From Trachythela sp. YZ-2020 (taxonomy: Eukaryota; Cnidaria; Anthozoa; Malacalcyonacea; Clavulariidae): 64,000 nucleotides of DNA. Below, piece after piece: positions 45,051 through 53,959 of this stretch (the first letter of the stretch is position 1; each line of letters begins with the position of its first letter). The stretch spans positions 744,001 through 808,000 of the forward strand of contig JADLSH010000316.1 in NCBI GenBank assembly GCA_016169945.1, written 5' to 3'. The translations under genes were made by a program, and so were the position numbers. The notes beneath the pieces were generated by a model. It saw nothing but the letters and a program-made list of their open reading frames with translations, did not search any database and had not been told where the DNA came from.

Positions 45051-45154
45051 TACGCTAAGCGTACATGTATCTGCTCATGGTGATAATCTTCAACAATAGG
45101 CAATTTCATAATTACGGGCGCCATTTTGCAGAGGGGGCAAACACAGTAAAGCAA

Positions 45155-46180
45155 CCGAACCTAGGCATTTTCCATGCTTCCTGAGAGGATTTTTAATAAA
45201 AATTGTGAAGTTTCTAAAACCTAAAAATTCAAGGCTTTTAAACCTCATGTGATCCGTATACAAGTATGCAAGTGTCAGTGAATTAGTTTTGTTCCTTCTG
45301 ATATATATACACGATGTAAAAGTAACGACAAACTATTACAGATGAGTTGATTGTAGTTGGCTCTGCAAGAAATATATAGTGTATGAAAAGAAGTACAATC
45401 CTGGATGAGCAAATTATTGCCGACGGCCCTGTGGCTGCGGTTCTTTAAAATTTTCCGAGCAAGTTACTTTAAAATTCTACGTTTTAACTGACGAAGGTCA
45501 ATTATCGACATTGTTTTAAAAATTTCGGTTATAACACCACCTACTCCCCCCGATCGGTACGCCACTGTCTAAAGGTCTATGGAAGTTAGGCTAGTTACTT
45601 ATTAAATCTGTTTTGCAAGAGTTACTGAAGTGTTTCTGTTTAAAAATTGTAAATGAAACGGTTATAACTGAAATCAATTTGAAATATTTTCACAAATTAT
45701 TGGGGAGGCTGCAGCCCCCTCAGTTGCTGCGGCCTTGCATCGCGGGATTGCAGTGATGTTAGATATTATCCGTTGAAAACTTCGTACAAGATAAAGTGAG
45801 TGTAAACGAATTTGATTTAAATCCGCGAATAATTTCCAATGGCTTTTGTTTGACAAAATCATTCTAGTTTAACTTTAACCACCGTTTTACGCAAACATTA
45901 AAATCAATGTTTCTATGTTATGAGATCTACACGTTCTGAAGCGATTTTATATTATATATAACTATTTCCAATAATGGTTATACTAATAATCAACGTGCTA
46001 AGGATTGTTAATGGTTGCTAATTACTTGTTCTTGTTAAATATATACCTTTGTAACTCAGTTAAAAAGTTTAGACGGTGACAACATATTCTCAGTTTCTCA
46101 GACAAAATTATTTGAAAATTTCTTCTAGTACACATGCATTGGAGAAAATGTTTCAAAATTAAGTTCTCCTGCATCATAAT
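45155..46180 (-). other. 3' flank of NLR-like gene copy 3
   Basis: Near-identical to 25746-26762; no gene supported. Confidence 0.5.
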
Positions 46181-47202
46181 AAAATACATAGCCTCTTGCG
46201 AGAACCAGCAACTTTAATTTTGTATGTTGACCCTAAATGTTCTCCCCGAATTTCCTGCTCGTGCTGGTGATAATTCTTTGCACTTTCAAATTCGCCTGCA
46301 TATGGTTTGGTCCTAACTGTTTTATTCGAATTTCAAGTGCCCGTTGATGATAATCTTTAGCTTTATCCAGTTCACCTTTACCCTTACACGCTAAACCTAG
46401 GTTGTTGTAAGAAGCAGCAACGTCAGTATGGTTTGGTCCTAACTTTGTTATTCGAATTTCAAGTGCCCGTTGATGATAATCTTTAGCTTCCCCCAGTTCA
46501 CCTTTCTCCTGGCACACATTACTTAAGTTGTTGTAAGAAGTAGCAACGGCAGTATGGTTTGGTCCTAACTGTTTTATTTTAATTTCAAGTGCCCTTTGAT
46601 GATAATCTTTAGCTTTATCCAGTTCACCTTTACCCTTACACACTAAACCTAGGTTGTTGTAAGAAGCAGCAACGTCAGCATGGTTTGGTCCTAACTGTTT
46701 TATTCGAATTTCAAGTGCCCGATGATGATAATCTTTAGCTTTATCCAGTTCACCTTTACCCTTACACACTAAACCTAGGTTGTTGTAAGAAGCAGAAACG
46801 TCAGTATGGTTTGGTCCTAACTGTTTTATTCGAATTTAAAGTGCCCGTTGATGATAATTTTTAGCTTTTTCAAGTTCACCTTCATCCTGGCACACATTAC
46901 CTAGGTTGTTGTAAGAAGTAGCAACGGCAGTATGGTTTGGTCCTAACTGTTTTATTTTAATTTCAAGTGCCCGTTGATGATAATCTTTAGCTTTATCCAG
47001 TTCACCTTTACCTTCACACACATTACCTAGGTTCTTGTAAGAAGCAGCAACGTCAGTATGGTTTGGTCCTAACTGTGTTATTCGAATTTCAAGTGCCCGT
47101 TGATGATAATCTTTAGCTTCTCCCAGTTCACCTTTCTCCTGGCACACATTACCTAGGTTGTTGTAAGAAGTAGCAACGCAGTATGGTTTGGTCCTAACTG
47201 TT
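46181..47202 (-). pseudogene. downstream TPR remnant of NLR-like gene copy 3
   Basis: About seven more TPR repeats continue after the end of the long frame, but out of phase. Lesions are a two-base deletion near 47220, a nonsense change (TAA for GAA) near 46838, and a deletion of about 55 bp near 46300. The last one removes most of the C-terminal cap repeat that copies 1 and 2 retain. The long frame thus ends about seven repeats early. Confidence 0.7.
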
Positions 47203-50200
47203 TTATTTTAATTTCAAGTGCTGTTGATGATAATCTTTAGCTTCTCCCAGTTCACCTTTCTCCAGGCACACATTACCTAGGTTATTGTAAGAAGCAGCAA
47301 CGGCACTATGGTTTGGTCCCAACTGTTTTATTCGAATATCAAGTGCCCGTTGATGATAATCTTTAGCTTCTTCCAGTTCACCTTCATCCTCGCACACACT
47401 ACCTAGGTTGTTGTAAGAAGCAGCAACGTCAGTATGGTTTGGTCCTAACTGTTTTATTCGAATTTCAAGTGCCCGTTGATGATAATCTTTAGCTTCTCCC
47501 AGTTCACCTTCATCCTGGCACACATTACCTAGGTTGTTGTAAGAAGTAGCAACGGCAGTATGGTTTGGTCCTAACTGTTTTATTTGAATTTCAAGTGCCC
47601 GTTGATGATAATCTTTAGCTTCTTCCAGTTCACCATTACCCCAACACACAATACCTAGGTTGTTGTAAGAAGCAGCAACGTCAGTATGGTTTGGTCCTAA
47701 CTGTTTTATTTGAATTTCAAGTGCCCGTTGATGATAATCTTTAGCTTCTCCCAGTTCACCTTTCCCCAGGCACACATTACCTAGGTTGTTGTAAGAAGGA
47801 GCAACGGCAGTATGGTTTGGTCCTAACTGTTTTATTTGAATTTCAAGTGCCCGTTGATGATAATCTTTAGCTTCTTCCAGTTCACCATTACCCCAACACA
47901 CACTACCTAGGTTGTTGTAAGAAGCAGCAACGTCAGTATGGTTTGGTCCTAACTGTTTTATTCGAATTTCAAGTGCCCGTTGATGATAATCTTTAGCTTC
48001 TCCCAGTTCACCTTCATCCTGGCACACATTACCTAGGTTGTTGTAAGAAGTAGCAACGGCAGTATGGTTTGGTCCTAACTGTTTTATTTTAATTTCAAGT
48101 GTCCGTTGATGATAATCTTTAGCTTTATCCAGTTCACCTTTACCCTCACACACATTACCTAGGTTATTGTAAGAAGCAGCAACGGTACTATGGTTTGGTC
48201 CCAACTGTTTTATTCGAATATCAAGTGCCCGTTGATGATAATCTTTAGCTTCTTCCAGTTCACCTTCATCCTCGCACACACTACCTAGGTTGTTGTAAGA
48301 AGCAGCAACGTCAGTATGGTTTGGTCCTAACTGTTTTATTCGAATTTCAAGTGCCCGTTGATGATAATCTTTAGCTTCTCCCAGTTCACCTTCATCCTGG
48401 CACACATTACCTAGGTTGTTGTAAGAAGTAGCAACGGCAGTATGGTTTGGTCCTAACTGTTTTATTTGAATTTCAAGTGCCCGTTGATGATAATCTTTAG
48501 CTTCTTCCAGTTCACCATTACCCCAACACACAATACCTAGGTTGTTGTAAGAAGCAGCAACGTCAGTATGGTTTGGTCCTAACTGTTTTATTTGAATTTC
48601 AAGTGCCCGTTGATGATAATCTTTAGCTTCTCCCAGTTCACCTTTCCCCAGGCACACATTACCTAGGTTGTTGTAAGAAGGAGCAACGGCAGTATGGTTT
48701 GGTCCTAACTGTTTTATTTGAATTTCAAGTGCCCGTTGATGATAATCTTTAGCTTCTTCCAGTTCACCATTACCCCAACACACACTACCTAGGTTGTTGT
48801 AAGAAGCAGCAACGTCAGTATGGTTTGGTCCTAACTGTTTTATTCGAATTTCAAGTGCCCGTTGATGATAATCTTTAGCTTCTCCCAGTTCACCTTCATC
48901 CTGGCACACATTACCTAGGTTGTTGTAAGAAGTAGCAACGGCAGTATGGTTTGGTCCTAACTGTTTTATTTTAATTTCAAGTGCCCGTTGATGATAATCT
49001 TTAGCTTTATCCAGTTCACCTTTACCCTCACACACATTACCTAGGTTGTTGTAAGAAGTAGCAACGGCAGTATGGTTTGGTCCTAACTGTTTTATTTTAA
49101 TTTCAAGTGCCCGTTGATGATAATCTTTAGCTTTATCCAGTTCACCTTTACCCTCACACACATTACCTAGGTTGTTGTAAGAAGTAGCAACGGCAGTATG
49201 GTTTGGTCCTAACTGTTTTATTTGAATTTCAAGTGCCCGTTGATGATAATCTTTAGCTTCTCCCAGTTCACCTTTCCCCAGGCACACATTTCCTAGGTTG
49301 TTGTAAGAAGTAGCAACGGCAGTATGGTTTGGTCCTAACTGTTTTATTTTAATTTCAAGTGCCCGTTGATGATAATCTTTAGCTTTATCCAGTTCACCTT
49401 TACCCTCACACAATAAACCTAGGTTGTTGTAAGAAGCAGCAACGTCAGTATGGTTTGGTCCTAACTGTTTTATTCGAATTTCAAGTGCCCGTTGATGATA
49501 ATCTTTAGCTTTATCCAGTTCACCTTTACCGTTACACACGACACCTAGGTTGTTGTAAGAAGTAGCAACGGCAGTATGGTTTGGTCCTAACTGTTTTATT
49601 TGAATTTCAAGTGCCCGTTGATGATAATCTTTAGCTTTTTCAAGTTCATCTTCATCCTGGCACACACTACCTAGGTTGTAGTAAGAAGCAGGAACGCCAG
49701 TATGGTTTGGTCCTAACTGTTTTATTCGAATTTCAAGTGCCCGTTGATGATAATCTTTACCTTCTCCCAGTTCACCTTTCCCCAGGCACACATTACCTAG
49801 GTTGTTGTAAGAAGTAGCAACGGCAGTATGGTTTGGTCCTAACTGTTTTATTTTAATTTCAAGTGCCCGTTGATGATAATCTTTAGCTTTATCCAGTTCA
49901 CCTTTACCCTCACACACTAAACCTAGGTTGTTGTAAGAAGCAGCAACGTGAGTATGGTTTGGTCCTAACTGTTTTATTTGAATTTCAAGAGCCCGTTGAT
50001 GATAATCTTTAGCTTTTTCCAGTTCACCTTCATCCTGGCACACATTACCTAGGTTGTTGTAAGAAGCAGCAACGACAGTATGGTTTGGTCCTAACTGTTT
50101 TATTTGAATTTCAAGTGCCCGTTGATGATAATCTTTAGCTTCTCCCAGTTCACCTTTCCCCAGGCACACATTACCTAGGTTGTTGTAAGAAGTAGCAACG

Positions 50201-52530
50201 GCAGTGTGGTTTGGTCCTAACTGTTTTATTTTAATTTCAAGTGCCCGTTGATGATAATCTTTAGCTTTATCCAGTTCACCTTTACCCTCACACAATAAAC
50301 CTAGGTTGTTGTAAGAAGCAGCAACGTCAGTATGGTTTGGTCCTAACTGTTTTATTTGAATTTCAAGTGCCCGTTGATGATAATCTTTAGCTTTTTCCAG
50401 TTCACCTTCATTCTGGCACACATTGCCTAGGTTGCCGTAAGAAGCGGCAACGTCAGTATGGTTTGGTCCTAACTTTTCTTTCCGAATATTAAGTGCCTTA
50501 TGTAAATAGTTTTTTGCTAGTTGGAGTTCACCTAATTTTTTATTTAATATACCGAGTTGGTCGTAAATATCAGCCACATGAAGATTTTCTTTCCAGCCTT
50601 TCCAAATTTGAAGATTTGATTTTAGGAATTCCATAGACAGCTCAAACTCGCAATATTGATGTAAAATGTTCGCAAAAAACAGGTATACTTCAGAAATTCT
50701 AGTTTTCTCAAAGTCTAAACTTACTGAATTTAACGCATGCTCTGGAAATAATTTGTTAATCTCTGTGTGGAATGTTTTCAAATGTGGGATCAATTTGATT
50801 TTATCTTCTCTATCTTTGAAGTAAAAAAGTATTTTTACAACTTCGTGAACTATAGATTTCCCATTAACATGTGTTCCTACATTGGGAGTATTGCTCTGCG
50901 TAAAATTGTCCATTTCAGATCGCTTGCAATGACAAAATGACTTAACGGCTTCATGAACAACACGATGTAGACGGATATCGCGCTCTTCATTTTCAACTGG
51001 AATGAACAACGAACAATCATTTATTGCAAGACGGATATCTTCTGCATCTATCTTTTCATCTTGCTGCCGAATGTATTTGACAATAAGATCAACTGGTAGT
51101 GGTTCAAAAGATATCAGGGAGGAAAGTTGGAATGTGTGTTTCAAAATTGTACTTTCTGCACATTTTTTAACAGCTAAAAACACAGCAGCGGACATGGTGG
51201 ACGAACATGCTGAATTCATCTTGGAAAGACGTTCTTCTGTTAATTCTCTTTTACCTTTTTCTAACTTGCGTAAATAGTCTCGCCACGAAAAATCAGGAGA
51301 ACAATTTGGCTCGATGACTTCTCTCATGTACACAGCAGCCGCGGCCATTGCCAGGGGTTGGCTATCCAACGTCTCTGCAACTTCATCTAACAACGGGTCA
51401 CTGGCGTCAGTTTTTGATAACAGGGCAAGAAGCTGGCGACATTCTCGCGTATTCATACCGAGACTTAGTGAAACATGTTTAGTGAACAAACTATCAGGTG
51501 GGACAGAAGTTCTGTTTTGCGTTGTTATAATAATTTGGCCATTATTCCAAACTTCGTCGCCCATCTGAGGCAGTAGAGAGGAAATGTTGGCGAGATTTTC
51601 CACATTGTCTACTATAATCCACCACCTCATCCAAAATTTAATTCTAGTGATTATGTGTGATCTTAAATCTTCGATCTTCTTATCTTTTGGTTTGGATGAA
51701 TTCACAATATGTTCCAATGTACTTTCATTGCAGTTTAGACGTCGACAAAAATCTTGATATGAGTGTAGAAGAGAATCTAAATCTTTTCCGTCTATTGTCA
51801 TCACAAACGTTGTTTCGGTTTGCCAATTTACACCTTTGTAAATATCATCGCAAACCTGTCTGGCGAGTTGAGATTTTCCACTTCCAGGATTTCCAGAAAT
51901 ATAGAGATATGTAAGTTTACCGTCGTTATCGCTGTACAACTTTTGAAGGTCTTGACCTATTTCACGTACTTTATCAGAACGGTAAACGACTTCGTGTGAC
52001 GGCTTGGAAGGTAGAACTTGAAATGATTTGTAAAGGTTTCTCTCAACTTTAATTCGAACGATTTCATTGGTTGGAAGTCCCAAGGCTTTTAATGCATTTT
52101 CAACGCGAGTTGTCATGGTTTGAAAGTCTCTATCGGTGAGTTTCCCTTCAGAATGCATAATATCATTTCGTATTTTTCTAAGATCATCGACTTGGCTCTT
52201 TATTGTTGGATTAAGGCTTTTTTGACCAATCGAAGTAGAGTAAAGAATTGCATCAAAAAGCACTGAACAATCCCACTGATTTGTATCTCCATCTTGAAAT
52301 TTTGCCTGGTAGACATTCTTGTTTGGTCTTTTTCGTGTTTGTTCCAGATGAAAGAGCTGCTGACCACTTACGTTGGTGTCATCCCATGCCCCAAAGGAAG
52401 GCTGGTAACGATTGTTCCACTCTTGTTTAAAAATTGTTCTCAATCCTTTACTTACAACTTCATTCACAATTTTTCCCATACAAATATAATTTTGTTCCTG
52501 CTCGTTTTCCCATGGTAGTATAGTTGACAT
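47203..52530 (-). CDS. HEPN-NB-ARC-TPR NLR-like receptor, copy 3 (long open frame)
   Basis: 1,775 codons from the ATG at 52530. Residues about 10-150 form a DZIP3-like HEPN domain with the R-x4-H motif RNDIMH (121-126), the active-site pattern of HEPN ribonucleases. Residues about 180-440 are an NB-ARC ATPase: P-loop ISGNPGSGKS (211-220), Walker B-like WWIIVDN (303-309), sensor TTQNR (336-340) and QPLA (391-394) in the GLPL position. A winged-helix region with a LHRVVHEAV block (521-529) in the MHD position follows. From about 615 come one atypical and 26 exact 42-residue TPRs of the kinesin-light-chain/nephrocystin type. Such STAND proteins are cytosolic switches that sense ligands through the repeats and signal by oligomerising; an immune role here is inferred. 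The C-terminus is probably truncated by a frameshift. Confidence 0.85.
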   Translation of the reverse strand: MSTILPWENEQEQNYICMGKIVNEVVSKGLRTIFKQEWNNRYQPSFGAWDDTNVSGQQLFHLEQTRKRPNKNVYQAKFQDGDTNQWDCSVLFDAILYSTSIGQKSLNPTIKSQVDDLRKIRNDIMHSEGKLTDRDFQTMTTRVENALKALGLPTNEIVRIKVERNLYKSFQVLPSKPSHEVVYRSDKVREIGQDLQKLYSDNDGKLTYLYISGNPGSGKSQLARQVCDDIYKGVNWQTETTFVMTIDGKDLDSLLHSYQDFCRRLNCNESTLEHIVNSSKPKDKKIEDLRSHIITRIKFWMRWWIIVDNVENLANISSLLPQMGDEVWNNGQIIITTQNRTSVPPDSLFTKHVSLSLGMNTRECRQLLALLSKTDASDPLLDEVAETLDSQPLAMAAAAVYMREVIEPNCSPDFSWRDYLRKLEKGKRELTEERLSKMNSACSSTMSAAVFLAVKKCAESTILKHTFQLSSLISFEPLPVDLIVKYIRQQDEKIDAEDIRLAINDCSLFIPVENEERDIRLHRVVHEAVKSFCHCKRSEMDNFTQSNTPNVGTHVNGKSIVHEVVKILFYFKDREDKIKLIPHLKTFHTEINKLFPEHALNSVSLDFEKTRISEVYLFFANILHQYCEFELSMEFLKSNLQIWKGWKENLHVADIYDQLGILNKKLGELQLAKNYLHKALNIRKEKLGPNHTDVAASYGNLGNVCQNEGELEKAKDYHQRALEIQIKQLGPNHTDVAASYNNLGLLCEGKGELDKAKDYHQRALEIKIKQLGPNHTAVATSYNNLGNVCLGKGELGEAKDYHQRALEIQIKQLGPNHTVVAASYNNLGNVCQDEGELEKAKDYHQRALEIQIKQLGPNHTHVAASYNNLGLVCEGKGELDKAKDYHQRALEIKIKQLGPNHTAVATSYNNLGNVCLGKGELGEGKDYHQRALEIRIKQLGPNHTGVPASYYNLGSVCQDEDELEKAKDYHQRALEIQIKQLGPNHTAVATSYNNLGVVCNGKGELDKAKDYHQRALEIRIKQLGPNHTDVAASYNNLGLLCEGKGELDKAKDYHQRALEIKIKQLGPNHTAVATSYNNLGNVCLGKGELGEAKDYHQRALEIQIKQLGPNHTAVATSYNNLGNVCEGKGELDKAKDYHQRALEIKIKQLGPNHTAVATSYNNLGNVCEGKGELDKAKDYHQRALEIKIKQLGPNHTAVATSYNNLGNVCQDEGELGEAKDYHQRALEIRIKQLGPNHTDVAASYNNLGSVCWGNGELEEAKDYHQRALEIQIKQLGPNHTAVAPSYNNLGNVCLGKGELGEAKDYHQRALEIQIKQLGPNHTDVAASYNNLGIVCWGNGELEEAKDYHQRALEIQIKQLGPNHTAVATSYNNLGNVCQDEGELGEAKDYHQRALEIRIKQLGPNHTDVAASYNNLGSVCEDEGELEEAKDYHQRALDIRIKQLGPNHSTVAASYNNLGNVCEGKGELDKAKDYHQRTLEIKIKQLGPNHTAVATSYNNLGNVCQDEGELGEAKDYHQRALEIRIKQLGPNHTDVAASYNNLGSVCWGNGELEEAKDYHQRALEIQIKQLGPNHTAVAPSYNNLGNVCLGKGELGEAKDYHQRALEIQIKQLGPNHTDVAASYNNLGIVCWGNGELEEAKDYHQRALEIQIKQLGPNHTAVATSYNNLGNVCQDEGELGEAKDYHQRALEIRIKQLGPNHTDVAASYNNLGSVCEDEGELEEAKDYHQRALDIRIKQLGPNHSAVAASYNNLGNVCLEKGELGEAKDYHQQHLKLK
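47281..49045 (-). repeat. 882-bp higher-order repeat (7 TPRs x 2)
   Basis: Repeats 13-19 and 20-26 of the TPR array are the same series of seven variant types in the same order, offset by exactly 882 bp (7 x 126). For example, the rare CTATGGTTTGGTCCCAACTG variant occurs at 47305 and 48187. Only scattered differences separate the two blocks. Confidence 0.85.
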
Positions 52531-53797
52531 TCCAGCTATATGGCTCTTGAAATTTCTAAATTTAGCGAAAGAAATTTGTTAGAGTATCGTCAATAAATTA
52601 ATTCTATATCAATGAAAATCTTAAATTAATCACATTTCCCCGAATCAGCGAGGGTACTAATTCCGCTCGGATATTCACACCCTGGTATGTGATTGAACAT
52701 AGCGGACTGCAAAGTCGTCACATAGGCGACTTGCACTAAAGGCTAGTTCTCATATGTCGCCGTTGGTCGGCGATCTATTGTATTCTCTGCCGACAGACAA
52801 AGCATTTTAAACACCAATGACCACCGACAATGGACATCGCCGATTCTTGCGACATATGAGAACTAGCCTTAAGGGGTCACGCGACCTTAATCTCCTTAAA
52901 ATAGTAGGTATGGATTTATAATACTAGATAAAGTATACTGAGTTGTATTTGAATTCCGAAATTTTGGGTTTTAAAACTCATATTGAATAAGACAAAATGG
53001 CAATGTTCTAACTTGTCACGTGACTAATATAGAAGTTTTAAGCATGTGCGAAATCATTTACATTTACATGATTAAAGACGGAATAATCCTATCAAGATAT
53101 CACGTCAACTACTATTTAAAATACATATTAAAAAATAGAACCAAGTATAATATAGAATATGTTCAACTACGGTTCAATTACGGTAGGCTATTTTCCCCGA
53201 GCTGGCTCGAAGCGGCGTCGGAGGGTATTAGTTCCGTTCGGATATTTACACCACGGTATGTGACAACATACCGGAATGCAAAGTTGTCCGCCATTATGAA
53301 ATTGACGGTTTTCTACGTTATGCGCATGGGCGAGTTGAGGCCGAGAGAAAACTGGTAACTAGAAAACTCATGATTGGCTGAGAAAAAAAATTTTTTTATC
53401 TATGCGTCAGAAACTTAACTGCCATTTTGCAAACTTTTTAAAATATTAAAATAAACCGACAAGCAAAATCCCTAAAACGAGATAAATGAAAATTATTGAC
53501 ATGTTAAAATTAACAGCAGGAAAAAAAAAGTCAAAAGATTGAAGAAAGATAAGATTTTCGAGTTTTAAAGCGATTCCTGCCAGATGGTCTAAGGTTTCAT
53601 TTTTCCCAACTGCACCTGGCTATGCCTAAAAAATGTACATAAATTTTCGTTCTAACATTCTATCCACAAACACCATGAACTAATATTATTCCCACCGAAC
53701 GAGATGCCGAGAAAAATCTTAGTATTTACCCATATACCATATACTGGCATCCCTCCCATATATATGTACACGAACTTGCGGTTAATGTTGAGCAACT
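52531..53797. other. 5' flank of NLR-like gene copy 3
   Basis: Reference version of the flank: MITE at 52739-52870, paired modules of about 70 bp (52642-52718 and 53212-53288), then one of the LINE-tail-like segments. No protein-coding signal. Confidence 0.45.
52739..52870. mobile_element. 132-bp MITE (unit 3 copy)
   Basis: Complete element with the 22-bp inverted ends, differing from the unit 2 copy at a few internal bases. Confidence 0.75.
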
Positions 53798-53871
53798 GGA
53801 TTCTGTAGCTGAGTTGCTTAGAGCACTGCACCGGAATCGCAGTGCCGCAGGTTTGAATCCTGCCAGAGTGC
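53798..53871 (+). repeat. tRNA-like segment (unit 3 copy)
   Basis: Box A-like TAGCTGAGTTG (53806-53816) and box B GGTTTGAATCC (53850-53860), same folds as the unit 2 copy. It lies between two related segments of about 150 bp, each ending near ATGCCGAGAAAAATCTTAGTA or ATGTCGAGAAAAATCTTAGTA, which resemble the 3' end of the adjacent antisense LINE. Confidence 0.5.
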
Positions 53872-53959
53872 CTAAGGTTGCATTTTTCGCAACTGCTCCT
53901 GGCTAGGTCTAAAAATGTATATCAATTTTCGTTCGAATATTCCATCCAGAAACACCATC

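Larger units (their letters stand above)
25746..45154 (-). repeat. segmental duplication unit 2 (NLR-like gene copy 2)
   Basis: Same order as unit 1 but 19.4 kb long, because it gained a 7.7-kb composite transposon in the gene, a 3.1-kb TIR element and a 909-bp TIR element in the 5' flank. Outside the insertions it is very close to unit 3, indicating a more recent duplication or conversion between units 2 and 3. Confidence 0.85.

Noticed and set aside
46181..50460. CRISPR-like array (regular 126-bp repeats)
   Set aside because: The repeats encode in-frame 42-residue TPRs without spacers; the regularity is protein-driven.
47203..52530. Short plus-strand frames opposite the receptor genes (for example 51002-51277)
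   Set aside because: They are antisense shadows of a strong minus-strand coding region and recur only because the gene is duplicated.
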